Source of the DNA: Rhizobium sp. CSW-27
GTDB taxonomy: Bacteria; Pseudomonadota; Alphaproteobacteria; Rhizobiales; Rhizobiaceae
Assembly (NCBI RefSeq): GCF_018760785.1
Contig: NZ_JAHHZO010000019.1
Coordinates: forward strand, 1 to 64,000
Length of the DNA stretch: 64,000 nt
Direction of reading: 5' to 3'
The translations under genes were made by a program, and so were the position numbers. This document shows, piece after piece, positions 42,199 through 50,462 of the stretch. Each line of letters begins with the position of its first letter. The first letter of the stretch is position 1. The notes beneath the pieces were generated by a model. That model was not told the DNA's origin. It did no database searches and was given only the letters and a program-made list of their open reading frames with translations.

Positions 42199-43250
42199 CA
42201 CGCGTTCAAGGTTTCACCGCATCTGCCACAGAGAAGCCGCTATCCGTGGTGCGGCAAGCGAGAGCCCTGTGGCTCTTCGCCTCGATCGCGCTCCTGTGTG
42301 CCGTCGCTGCTCTCTCCATCCTCGTCGGCTCCCGCTCGCTGACGGGATCCGCAATCGGCGCGGCGCTCTTCGCCTTCGATCCCCGCAATGATTCGCATCT
42401 CGTGATCTGGAACCTGCGCATCCCGCGACTTGTCATTGCTGTGCTCGCCGGCGCAGCTCTGGGCGCATCCGGCGCCGTCATGCAAGCAATCACCCGTAAT
42501 CCACTCGCCGAACCGGGCCTGCTCGGCGTCAATGCCGGAGCGGCGGCGGCGGTCATCCTCGGCGTTGCCCTTGGTGGCATCAGCAGCATCCAGCATTATG
42601 TCTGGCTCGCCTTTCTCGGTGCAGGTCTCGCAGGGATCGCGGTCTTCGGACTCGCCGCGCAGGGCGGGCGCGGCCCCGATCCGCTGCGGCTGATCCTCGC
42701 CGGAGCAGCCCTGTCGATAATCCTCGCATCCCTCACCGGCATTGTGCTCCTCAACGCCCCATCTTCCGTTCTCGACGCCTTCCGCAACTGGGCCGCCGGC
42801 TCCGTCGACGGCCGCGATCTTCAGGTTGGTGCGATCCTTGCCGTTTCCGTCACCTGCGGCGTGCTGATCTGTGCCACGATCGCCAGCAATCTGAACGCCG
42901 TTGCGCTCGGAGACGAAGTTGGTCGCGCGTTGGGCGTGGATCTGCGTCGCACGCTGATGCTCGCCTGCCTAGCCGTCATGCTTCTTGCCGGCTCCGCCAC
43001 GGCGGCAGCAGGCCCAATTGGCTTCGTCGGACTGATGGCACCCCATCTCGCGCGGTCCATCGCCGGACCCGACCAGCGATGGGTCCTTTCTTTCTCCGCC
43101 GTGCTTGCCGCCCTGCTGCTCCTGGTGGCAGACATCATTGGCCGTGTGATCGTAGCCCCATCCGAGGTCGCGGCGGGCATCGTCACCGCCCTGATCGGCG
43201 GACCATTTTTTCTTTTCCTCGTCCGAAGAACGCGGATCGGCCGATCATGA
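42195..43250 (+). CDS. FecCD-type permease, first subunit
   Basis: A 351-residue permease with about nine to ten helices. Typical motifs are NLRIPRLVIAVLAGAALGASGAVMQAITRNPLAEPGLLGVNAGAAA (residues about 73-118), LGDEVGRALGVDLRRTLML, and GPIGFVGLMAPHLARSIAGPDQRW. It pairs with the following FecD-like subunit. Both of its ends overlap neighbours by four bases, so the three genes are translationally coupled. Confidence 0.88.
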   Translation: MTRVQGFTASATEKPLSVVRQARALWLFASIALLCAVAALSILVGSRSLTGSAIGAALFAFDPRNDSHLVIWNLRIPRLVIAVLAGAALGASGAVMQAITRNPLAEPGLLGVNAGAAAAVILGVALGGISSIQHYVWLAFLGAGLAGIAVFGLAAQGGRGPDPLRLILAGAALSIILASLTGIVLLNAPSSVLDAFRNWAAGSVDGRDLQVGAILAVSVTCGVLICATIASNLNAVALGDEVGRALGVDLRRTLMLACLAVMLLAGSATAAAGPIGFVGLMAPHLARSIAGPDQRWVLSFSAVLAALLLLVADIIGRVIVAPSEVAAGIVTALIGGPFFLFLVRRTRIGRS

Positions 43251-44269
43251 CGCATGTCGTCATCCGCCCGCTCGGCATGGCAAGCTTTCGCCTGCACCGA
43301 CGCAGTCTGTGGGTCGGGCTCCTCCTCCTTGTCTCGATCATTCTCCTCGCGGTACTGCTTCTGCAGACGGGAACCATGGCGCTCTCCGTCAGTGAAATAT
43401 GGACCAGCCTGATTGCACCTGGGTCGCATCCGGCGGCGGACCGCATCATCATTCGCATCCGCCTTCCGCGCCTGCTGACAGCCGTGCTGGTCGGTGGATC
43501 CCTGGGCGTAAGTGGTACCATCTTCCAGTCGCTCTCCCGCAATCCGCTGGGCTCACCGGACGTCATCGGCTTCACCACCGGGGCAGCGACCGGGGCAATC
43601 GTGCAGATCATCCTGTTCAATGCAGGACCTCTACAGACATCCCTCGCGGCCATCGTCTCCGGCATGGTGACCGCGGGCCTCGTCTTTGTGTTGGCGCGGA
43701 AATCCGGAACCACGGGCAGCTATCGCCTCATTCTCGCCGGCCTCGGACTGGGAGCGGTTTTGTCCGGCGTGAACACGGTCCTGCTGGTGATGGGAAACCT
43801 CGACCGGACGGCGTCCGCCCAGCTCTGGCTTGCCGGTTCCCTCACCGGTCGCAGCTGGTCGCATGTCTTACCCGCGCTCATCGGCTTTGCCGTTTTGCTG
43901 CCGGCTGTCGTCTGGCATGCGCGGGCACTCGAGGTGATGGAAACAGGCGACGACATGGCGCGACAGCTGGGTATCTCCACCGAAAGCCGGCGCCTCGGCG
44001 CTATCCTCACTGCCGTTGCGCTTGCGGCCTTGGCGACAGCCGCCGCCGGACCGATCGCCTTCATCGCTCTCGCCGCTCCGCAACTGGCCCGCAGATTGAC
44101 GAAGGCTCCGAACCTCCCCATCATCACCGCCGCTTTGACCGGGGCGCTTCTGCTGCTGGCCGCAGACTACCTTGGCCAGCATCTGCCGTTCGACATCAAC
44201 ATGCCGATCGGTCTGACGACCGGCCTTCTCGGCGGCATCTATCTGCTTTGGATCGTGGTCAGACGATAG
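43247..44269 (+). CDS. FecCD-type permease, second subunit
   Basis: About 340 residues from ATG 43247, which overlaps the stop of the first subunit; the open frame before that is a shadow. Motifs: IRIRLPRLLTAVLVGGSLGVSGTIFQSLSRNPLGSPDVIGFTTGAATGA (about 64-112), DDMARQLGISTESRRLGAIL, and GPIAFIALAAPQLARRLTKAPNLP. It ends the operon; mobile-element debris begins about 150 bases further on. I see only a weak GTGAC/GTCAC hairpin at 44284-44298 after the gene, without a T-run. Confidence 0.87.
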   Translation: MTHVVIRPLGMASFRLHRRSLWVGLLLLVSIILLAVLLLQTGTMALSVSEIWTSLIAPGSHPAADRIIIRIRLPRLLTAVLVGGSLGVSGTIFQSLSRNPLGSPDVIGFTTGAATGAIVQIILFNAGPLQTSLAAIVSGMVTAGLVFVLARKSGTTGSYRLILAGLGLGAVLSGVNTVLLVMGNLDRTASAQLWLAGSLTGRSWSHVLPALIGFAVLLPAVVWHARALEVMETGDDMARQLGISTESRRLGAILTAVALAALATAAAGPIAFIALAAPQLARRLTKAPNLPIITAALTGALLLLAADYLGQHLPFDINMPIGLTTGLLGGIYLLWIVVRR

Positions 44270-44423
44270 CAGGGGGGCGTCAGTGACGTCCGGTCACCCT
44301 TGAAAAGACCCGTAAACTCAGCGGGCCATCACGCTCCAGCCTACATCCCACGGGTGTGCTTTGATTTAGCCAGACCGAATTTGGATGTTGATGACATCGG
44401 TTGCCGGCCTGTCTCATATTTTG

Positions 44424-44705
44424 GGGTCGTGTCCCATGACGTGGTGTAGCTTAGACGACCACGGCTCATCCCAGAGGGGCGGATGAGTTTCAGCTTGCGG
44501 CTGGCAGGCTGATGAGCGGATCGTCGCTCATCGTTGCGATTGTCTCAAGTGTCATGTAGCGGGATCGCTGGACAGCCCATTCATCGTTCTGTTCGAGCAG
44601 CAGCGCGCCGACCAGGCGTACGATGGCTTCATCGTTGGGAAAGATGCCGACGACCTCTGTCCGCGCTTGATCTCGCCGTTCAATCGCTCAATCGGGTTGG
44701 TAACC
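44424..44705 (-). mobile_element. IS256-family fragment (terminal inverted repeat and transposase C-terminus)
   Basis: The terminal repeat GGGTCGTGTCCCATGACGTG at 44424 onward closely matches the end of the larger IS256 element at 45879. It is followed by a copy of the last 70 or so codons of the same transposase type (compare 45946-46160), about 85-90% identical by eye. Homology stops abruptly near 44702 at the point corresponding to RLNGEIKR/TNPIE. No start, catalytic core or other end remains. Confidence 0.8.
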
Positions 44706-44944
44706 GGTATAAGACCTTCGGTGCTGACGTCCTGCTGCAGTTTTGAGAATTGCGGCGTATGCTGCGAGCATCCGGGACAGAGGCACCGGGAGCACGAAGG
44801 TGCGGGCAGGTCGATACATTCGATGAGCTGTGAGCTCGTGTTAGTAGCTGGCCGCCTCTGCGACTCGCCCGGTTGCGCCGAGCGCGCGAATCCGTAGTTG
44901 TCGTGTCGCCCGCAGCTCCCTTGTTCAAACGACAGAAGACGCTT

Positions 44945-44990
44945 ATGCGACGGGCTATCGGAATTGATATCCACCGAACGTTTGTAGCCG
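44945..44990 (+). pseudogene. IS110-family transposase N-terminal scrap
   Basis: An ATG at 44945 encodes MRRAIGIDIHRTF, the conserved first aspartate block of IS110-family DEDD transposases. Similarity ends after RTF. The stretch between this and the IS5-type terminal repeat at 45021 has no recognisable continuation. The bases at 44706-44944 hold nothing else I can assign. Confidence 0.5.
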
Positions 44991-45040
44991 CCCGGTTGCT
45001 ACCGTGGGGAATATGTCTTCGAGTCGGACTCGAAAAGCCT

Positions 45041-45874
45041 TCAACGATATCCATACCTTGCCAGCCGTCGGGCGATCAGGCGAATGTGGGCGATCATGAT
45101 CCAGGCCTCTGATGAGGCGATGGACTTTTCGACGTCCTTGGCCAATCGGCGGCATCTGCCGAGCCAGGCGAAGGTGCGCTCGACGACCCAGCGGCGCGGC
45201 AGAACCTCAAAGCCTTTCGCCTTGTCCGAGCGCTTGATGATTTCAATCGTCCAGCGCCCGATCTTCTCGAGCCGCCGCTTCAGCTTGTCGCCGGCGTAAC
45301 CACCATCGGCGAAGACGTGCAGCAGCCATGGCCACCTGTAGCGAATGGATTTCAAGAGATCGGGAGCACCATCGCGATCCTGGACATCAGCGCTGTGCAC
45401 CATGAGGCCGACCATCAGACCAAGTGTATCAACGATGATATGACGCTTGCGGCCTTTGGTTTTCTTTCCCGCGTCATAGCCCCGGATACCACCGCTTTCC
45501 GTGGTTTTGACGCTCTGGCTGTCGATGACACCGGCCGTCGGTGAGGCCTCTCTGCCCTCCAGTTCGCGGGCCTCCATTACCAGACGATGGTTGATGCGTG
45601 ACCACAGCCCCAATGCCCGCCATTCATAGAAATAGCGCTGGACGGTCGAGCAGGGCGGAAAATCCTTCGGCAGCATTCGCCACTGGCAACCGGTCGTGGC
45701 GATGTAAAGCAGCGCATTCACCACCTCTCGCAAGTCGGTCGTACGAGGACGCCCCAGGCGGCGCGGCATTGGTAGGAACGGTTGAACCAGCCCCCATTCC
45801 CGATCCGTCATATCGCTTGCGTAGCGTGCCGTTCGCCGGGCATATTGCAGGCGGGTGATTTTCGTCCAGGCCAT
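45041..45874 (-). CDS. IS5-family transposase
   Basis: A 277-residue DDE transposase: MTDREWGLVQPFLPMPRRLGRPRTTDLREVVNALLYIATTGCQWRMLPKDFPPCSTV (residues about 22-78) is the DUF4096 opening. Then come GVIDSQSVKTTE with the first catalytic aspartate, GRKRHIIVDTLGL, HVFADGGYAGDKL with the second aspartate, and RRWVVERTFAWLGRCRRLAKD with the glutamate. The frame is intact. The start codon lies inside the 8-bp target duplication of the IS256 element, so native transcription is probably lost. Confidence 0.9.
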   Translation of the reverse strand: MAWTKITRLQYARRTARYASDMTDREWGLVQPFLPMPRRLGRPRTTDLREVVNALLYIATTGCQWRMLPKDFPPCSTVQRYFYEWRALGLWSRINHRLVMEARELEGREASPTAGVIDSQSVKTTESGGIRGYDAGKKTKGRKRHIIVDTLGLMVGLMVHSADVQDRDGAPDLLKSIRYRWPWLLHVFADGGYAGDKLKRRLEKIGRWTIEIIKRSDKAKGFEVLPRRWVVERTFAWLGRCRRLAKDVEKSIASSEAWIMIAHIRLIARRLARYGYR

Positions 45875-45878
45875 TGTG
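45871..45878 (+). repeat. 8-bp target site duplication of IS256, left copy
   Basis: CCATTGTG at 45871-45878 is repeated exactly at 47297-47304, directly flanking the IS256 element. Eight bases is the usual duplication length for this family. It contains the start codon of the IS5 transposase on the minus strand. Confidence 0.88.
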
Positions 45879-47296
45879 GATCGTGTCCCGCCGCGTGGTG
45901 TAGCTTCGGCGGTCGCCGTGCCTTCCGGACAGAGCCGGGAATGGATCAGCTTGCGGCTGGCAGGCTGATGAGCGGATCATCGCTCATCGTGGCGATTGTC
46001 TCAAGTGTCATGTAGCGGGAGCGCTGGACTGCCCACTCGTCATTCTGTTCGAGCAGCAAGGCACCGACCAGCCTGACGATGGCGTCGTCGTTAGGGAAGA
46101 TGCCGACGACCTCGGTGCGTCGCTTGATCTCGCCGTTGAGACGCTCGATCGGGTTTGTTGAATGAAGCTTTGCCCAGTGCTGCTTGGGAAAGGTCATGTA
46201 GGCGAGGACATCCTGTTCGGCACTATCCATCAGCATGGCGAGTTTCGGCACCTTCGGCCTGATCTGGTCAGCGACATTGGGCCATTGAGTGCTCGCCGCC
46301 TCTGGTGTGTCCTGGGCAAACGCCGTGGCAATGAAGGCGGAGACGACACGCCGTCCGCTCTTTCCGGCATGGGCCAAAGCATTGCGCATGAAATGGACCC
46401 TGCAGCGCTGCCAGGTGGCGGAGAGCACCTTCGACACGGCTGCCTTGATGCCCTCATGCGCATCGGAGACGACGAGCTTGACGCCGCGCAGGCCTCGCCT
46501 GGTCAGCTTTCGAAGAAACTCCGTCCAGATTGCTTCGGCCTCTGATGTCCCGATTTCCATGCCAAGCACCTCGCGTCGGCCATCGGTGTTCACGCCGACG
46601 GCGATGATGACGGCAACAGACACGATGCGCCCGCCGCGACGAACCTTGAGGTAGGTCGCGTCGATCCAGAGATAGGGCCATTCGCCCTCAATGGGTCAGT
46701 CGAGGAAGGCCTTCACCTTGTGGTCAATCTCCTCACAGAGCCGTGACACCTGGCTCTTGGAGATGCCACTCATGCCCATCGCCTTGACCAGGTCATCGAC
46801 AGAGCGAGTCGAAACACCCTGGATATAGGCTTCCTGGATCACGGCCGTGAGGGCTTTCTCCGCCATGCGGCGCGGCTCCAGGAAGCTCGGGAAATAACTG
46901 CCTGTGCGCAGCTTCGGAATGCGCAGCTCCACGGTGCCCGCTCGTATCTCCCAGTCACGATCGCGATAGCCGTTGCGCTGGGCCAGTCGAAAGCCATTCT
47001 TCTCGCCATAGCCCGCGCCGGTCTTCGTCCCGACCTCCAGCGCCATCAGCTTCTCGGCAGCAAAGCCGATCATCTCGCGCAGCAAATCCGCGTCAGCGCT
47101 CTTCTCAACGAGTGAGCGCAGGTTCATCATGTCGTCGGTCATCGGTGGTGTCCCTCAGGTTGGCTCTAAGCAACCCGACCCTACCGGAAATCACTGGTGA
47201 CCACCGCTACGCCGCCCGCTCCCTACAGCACATTGGAGGGAGCGCTCGCGAGCGGCTTCGCTATCACCCAGCTACACCACGCCCAGGGACACGATC
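45879..47296 (-). mobile_element. Full-length IS256-family element (1418 bp)
   Basis: The ends GATCGTGTCCCGCCGCGTGG (45879) and, on the other strand, GATCGTGTCCCTGGGCGTGG (47296) form near-perfect terminal repeats that continue to TGTAGC. An exact CCATTGTG duplication flanks the element. The single transposase gene inside carries one nonsense codon. The element is otherwise structurally complete and inserted in an IS5-family element. Confidence 0.9.
45946..47142 (-). pseudogene. IS256-family transposase with one premature stop
   Basis: Read from ATG 47142 the gene encodes about 398 residues of a mutator-type transposase in one frame, with a single TGA at 46698-46696 after KVKAFLD. The family has arginine there (DRPIEGEWPYLWIDATYLKVR), so a CGA-to-TGA change explains it. 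The rest is intact: LWIDATYLKVRRGGR with the first aspartate, LVVSDAHEGIKAAV with the second, and the glutamate in TNPIERLNGEIKRRTEV. The downstream part could restart at 46623 but would lack the DNA-binding N-terminus. Confidence 0.85.
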
Positions 47297-47304
47297 CCAT
47301 TGTG
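47297..47304 (+). repeat. 8-bp target site duplication of IS256, right copy
   Basis: CCATTGTG follows the right end of the IS256 element and equals the left copy at 45871-45878. The bases from here to 47378 are the displaced promoter end of the IS5-family element. From 47379 to 47564 I see no further feature apart from the presumed promoter of the carboxylase operon. Confidence 0.88.
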
Positions 47305-47564
47305 AACTCCATCGAATCTCGCAAATCCGAAGGAATCATGACCTGTTGAAATCACCCACCTCTTTTTGAGGCAGCCTCTTAGGGGAATAGCTCGTCATCC
47401 GCCCTCCGATTTTGACATGATCGGGGCTGAAGTTGCGGATGAGGCTTATCCATTCAAACTTCGTCTGACCCCATCGTCGAAGCGCTCATGGTACGGAATG
47501 AACTTAATTGGCCCGGCCCCGATCGCTAGGGGCGGCGCCGTCATTCTGAAGTACCAGGCGCGTT

Positions 47565-47984
47565 ATGGATCTGTCGAAAATCAAAGCACTCATCGACTTT
47601 GTCGGGCAATCGAACGTGTCCGAGCTGGCGGTCACCGAAAAGGACGTGACGGTCCGCATTTTTCGCAACCACAAGTCCAGTCATGCTTACGCGAGCGCTG
47701 CGGTGGTTGCGATCACATCTGAGAGTGCCACCGCTGAAACCCAGGCTGCTGCTGCGCCGGTCAAGGCACCTGTCTTTGGCGTGTTGCACCGAGCCCCGGC
47801 CCCGGGCGAACCACCATTCGTCAAGCTGGGCGACGCTGTTGAGGAGGGGCAGACCCTCTTCGTTATCGAAGCGATGAAGGTCTTCAACACGATTTCAGCG
47901 CCATGCTCGGGGCGCATCGTTCATCTCACAGACATTGATGGCGGTGAGGTGGAGACGGGCAACCTGCTGGCGGAGATTGCGTGA
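47565..47984 (+). CDS. accB: Biotin carboxyl carrier protein (AccB-like)
   Basis: A 139-residue BCCP. It starts MDLSKIKALIDFVGQSNVSEL, like AccB, has an alanine-rich linker, and ends in a biotinyl domain with the biotinylation motif EAMKVFN. The lysine is residue 105. The domain also has PFVKLGDAVEEGQTLFVIEAMK. It is coupled to the biotin carboxylase gene (TGATG overlap). No carboxyltransferase (AccA/AccD) lies nearby, so it serves a dedicated carboxylase-type system with the 5-oxoprolinase genes rather than fatty-acid synthesis. Confidence 0.88.
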   Translation: MDLSKIKALIDFVGQSNVSELAVTEKDVTVRIFRNHKSSHAYASAAVVAITSESATAETQAAAAPVKAPVFGVLHRAPAPGEPPFVKLGDAVEEGQTLFVIEAMKVFNTISAPCSGRIVHLTDIDGGEVETGNLLAEIA

Positions 47985-49363
47985 TGTCGTCCCGACCTGA
48001 CAAGAGGCCGATGTTTGACACTGTCCTGATCGCAAACCGTGGCGAGATCGCAACACGCATACAGCGCGCCTGCCACGATCTCGGGCTCAAAACGGTGGCA
48101 GTCTGTTCCGAAGCGGATCGTGACGCGTCCTACGGCAAATCTGCGGACGTGTTTCTCTGCATCGGCCCGTCCAGCGCGTCCAAAAGCTATCTGAACAAGG
48201 ATGCCATTCTTCTCGCAGCCCGTTTGACCGGAGCAGGGGCCATCCATCCAGGCTATGGCTTTCTTTCGGAAAATGCGGCCTTTGCCGAGGCTATCGAGGC
48301 TGCGGGACTGGTTTTCATCGGGGCCAATGCCGCCTCGATTGCTACGATGGGCGACAAGATCGCGGCGAAACGGGTAATGCTCGCGGCTGGTGTGCCCTGC
48401 GTCCCCGGCCCGAACACGGCGCTGCCGGAGGACCAGAGCCTGGTCGAACAGATTGCGCTCGACATTGGTTACCCTGTGATCATCAAGGCAACTGGCGGCG
48501 GCGGCGGTCGCGGTATGCGGGTGGTGACGGAACCGGCCCGCTTGCCGGATGCGCTTGCGCTGACGCGGGAAGAGGCGCGCCAGGCCTTTGGTTCGCCGGC
48601 GCTCTACATGGAGAAGTTTCTCCAGCATCCGCGTCATATCGAAATCCAGGTCCTTTGCGACGCCCATGGCAACGCCGTGTGGCTTGGGCATCGCGATTGC
48701 TCCATGCAGCGGCGTCACCAGAAGGTTGTCGAGGAAGCCCCGGCTCCCGGGATTGCTCCGGAGATCATTGGTCCCGTCGGCGAGGCATGTGTCGAAGCCT
48801 GCCGGCAGATCGGCTATTGCGGGGTCGGAACCTTCGAGTTTCTTTACGAGAACGGGGCGTTCTACTTCATCGAGATGAACACGAGGCTGCAGGTCGAGCA
48901 TCCGGTCACCGAGCTGACAGCCGGGATCGACATCGTTCAGCAGCAGATCAAGGCGGCGCAGGGCATTCCGTTGGAATTGACCCAGCAGCAGGTGACATGC
49001 GGCGGCCATTCGTTCGAGTGCCGCATCAATGCCGAGGACCCCGAAACATTCATGTCGTCTGCAGGTGTGATCACCGGGCTCCAACTGCCGGAAGGGGAGG
49101 GCATCCGTGTCGATACCCACATCCATGCCGGCTACAAGGTCTCTCCCTACTACGACTCGCTGATTGCCAAGGTGATCGTCCATGCCCAAACGCGTGTCGA
49201 AGCACTGGCCAGAATGCGCCAGGCGCTTGCTGACACGCGCGTGGATGGGATTTCCACCAACATCTCGTTCCTGCGTGCACTGCTCGAGGATGCGGCTTTT
49301 GCGAAAGGCGAGACGGACATCCATTATCTGGAGCAATGGCTGAAACAGAGGGCCACGCCATGA
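47984..49363 (+). CDS. accC: Biotin carboxylase (AccC-like)
   Basis: About 459 residues. ATG 47984 overlaps the stop of accB; an internal start at 48011 (MFDTVLIANRGE) is the conserved family beginning and is possible. The ATP-grasp fold is complete: GAIHPGYGFLSENAAFA, the glycine-rich loop KATGGGGGRGMRVV, EKFLQHPRHIEIQVL, and the catalytic EMNTRLQVEHPVTE. It carboxylates biotin on the adjacent carrier. It overlaps the next gene by four bases (ATGA). Confidence 0.9.
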   Translation: MSSRPDKRPMFDTVLIANRGEIATRIQRACHDLGLKTVAVCSEADRDASYGKSADVFLCIGPSSASKSYLNKDAILLAARLTGAGAIHPGYGFLSENAAFAEAIEAAGLVFIGANAASIATMGDKIAAKRVMLAAGVPCVPGPNTALPEDQSLVEQIALDIGYPVIIKATGGGGGRGMRVVTEPARLPDALALTREEARQAFGSPALYMEKFLQHPRHIEIQVLCDAHGNAVWLGHRDCSMQRRHQKVVEEAPAPGIAPEIIGPVGEACVEACRQIGYCGVGTFEFLYENGAFYFIEMNTRLQVEHPVTELTAGIDIVQQQIKAAQGIPLELTQQQVTCGGHSFECRINAEDPETFMSSAGVITGLQLPEGEGIRVDTHIHAGYKVSPYYDSLIAKVIVHAQTRVEALARMRQALADTRVDGISTNISFLRALLEDAAFAKGETDIHYLEQWLKQRATP

Positions 49364-49758
49364 GCGCGATCGACTTCAGCGATCCGAAAACGATTGCCTT
49401 TCTGACCGAAGCGCTGACGGCTGCCGGTGTAGATGGATTGGAAATATCCAGCGCCTCCGGGAACCTGCGCATTGTCGTCTCCGGTGGTGAAAGCCACGTT
49501 TCGCATGGGGTCAAAGCGTCATCCAAACCTGCTGTGATCAAAGCACCGATGGCGGGCATTTTTCAGCCCCGGAATTCCGCTTCAGCAGACCTTCCACATG
49601 CCGTCGCCGCCGCCGATGTTCTGGGCTTTCTGCGGGTCGGTGATGTTCTTGTTCCTCTGCAAGCAGGGCATTCCGGTGTGCTGAACAGACGGCTGATAGA
49701 ACCGGGCACGCTGGTCGGGTTCGGTGATGCCCTGTTCGAGATCGAGGCCCAGTCATGA
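49360..49758 (+). CDS. BCCP-like protein lacking the biotinylated lysine
   Basis: A 132-residue protein from ATG 49360. Its N-terminus (FLTEALTAAGVDGLEISSASGNLRIVV) parallels AccB. The C-terminal 75 residues look like a biotinyl/lipoyl hammerhead (IKAPMAGIFQPRNSASADLPHAVAAADVLGFLRVGDVLVPLQAG, about 65-110), ending TLVGFGDALFEIEA. At the place of EAMKM it reads PLQAGHSGVL, so no lysine can be biotinylated. It lies between accC and pxpB with four-base overlaps at both ends. It may be a scaffold or an adaptor subunit; a degenerate duplicate of accB is the alternative. Confidence 0.75.
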   Translation: MSAIDFSDPKTIAFLTEALTAAGVDGLEISSASGNLRIVVSGGESHVSHGVKASSKPAVIKAPMAGIFQPRNSASADLPHAVAAADVLGFLRVGDVLVPLQAGHSGVLNRRLIEPGTLVGFGDALFEIEAQS

Positions 49759-50462
49759 TAGCCACAGTGCACACACACATGCAGCCATTGACCGTCATTC
49801 CCGTCGTCAAGGACCATGCTCGTATCTCCGCAATCGGCAGCCGATCCTTTCTGCTGGAGGCGCCCGGTGAGTTCGACCTGCCCGCCCAGCGTCGCATCTG
49901 GGCCCTGTCCCAGACACTGAAGGGCTGGACCGATCTGGCGGAAATCATTCCCGGCATGACCAACCTTCTCGCCATTTTCAAAAAGACGCCTGATGATCCG
50001 GCTGAGGTCATCGATCGGCTGTCTAAGGCCTGGCACGGTGCTTTGAGCATCGATCTTGCCGGGAAAACCATCGAGATCCCCGTTCATTACGGTGGACAAT
50101 ACGCGACCGATCTGCCGGCATTGTGTGACCTGTCGGGGCTTAGCGATCGCGAGGTGATCCGCATCCATCACGAGGCGACCTACAGAGTGTTCGCGCTCGG
50201 CAGTGCGCCAGGCTTTGGCTATCTCCACGGTCTTGATCCCCGCATCTACATGCCCCGCAAGACCGTGCCGTCGCTGAAGATGGCGAAGGGCTGTGTGACA
50301 ATTGGCGGGATGCAGACCGGCGTTGCCATGCTCACCGGACCCAATGGCTGGAATTCCATCGGCTTTGCCGATCTGCAGATGTTTGACCCGCAATCTCCGA
50401 CGCCGGCCATGATGGCGCCGGGCGACATTGTCCGGTTCCTGCCCGCGAGGATCGAGCTATGA
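49755..50462 (+). CDS. pxpB: 5-oxoprolinase subunit PxpB (KipI family)
   Basis: A 235-residue protein of the KipI/carboxyltransferase C-D domain family. It has RSFLLEAPGEFDLPAQRRIWALSQ near the N-terminus, DPAEVIDRL, IPVHYGGQYATDLPAL, and the diagnostic YRVFALGSAPGFGYLHGLDPRIYMPRK, then TIGGMQTGVA. PxpB, PxpC and PxpA together hydrolyse 5-oxoproline to glutamate with ATP. It overlaps pxpC by four bases. Older annotations call this allophanate hydrolase subunit 1, but no urea carboxylase genes accompany it. Confidence 0.88.
   Translation: MIATVHTHMQPLTVIPVVKDHARISAIGSRSFLLEAPGEFDLPAQRRIWALSQTLKGWTDLAEIIPGMTNLLAIFKKTPDDPAEVIDRLSKAWHGALSIDLAGKTIEIPVHYGGQYATDLPALCDLSGLSDREVIRIHHEATYRVFALGSAPGFGYLHGLDPRIYMPRKTVPSLKMAKGCVTIGGMQTGVAMLTGPNGWNSIGFADLQMFDPQSPTPAMMAPGDIVRFLPARIEL

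Larger units (their letters stand above)
45021..47378 (-). mobile_element. IS5-family element interrupted by an IS256 element
   Basis: Imperfect terminal repeats GAGTCGGACTCGAAAAG (45021-45037) and CTTTTTGAGGCAGCCTC (47362-47378, complement) match at 13 of 17 positions. Subtracting the IS256 insertion and its target duplication leaves about 932 bp, the usual size for IS5-group elements with one transposase. The insertion lies at the transposase start codon, separating the gene from its promoter. I see no clear target duplication of the IS5 element itself. Confidence 0.7.

Noticed and set aside
47921..49336. A 471-codon minus-strand frame opposite biotin carboxylase
   Set aside because: AccC on the plus strand is complete with ATP-grasp motifs. 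The antisense frame has no recognisable domain.
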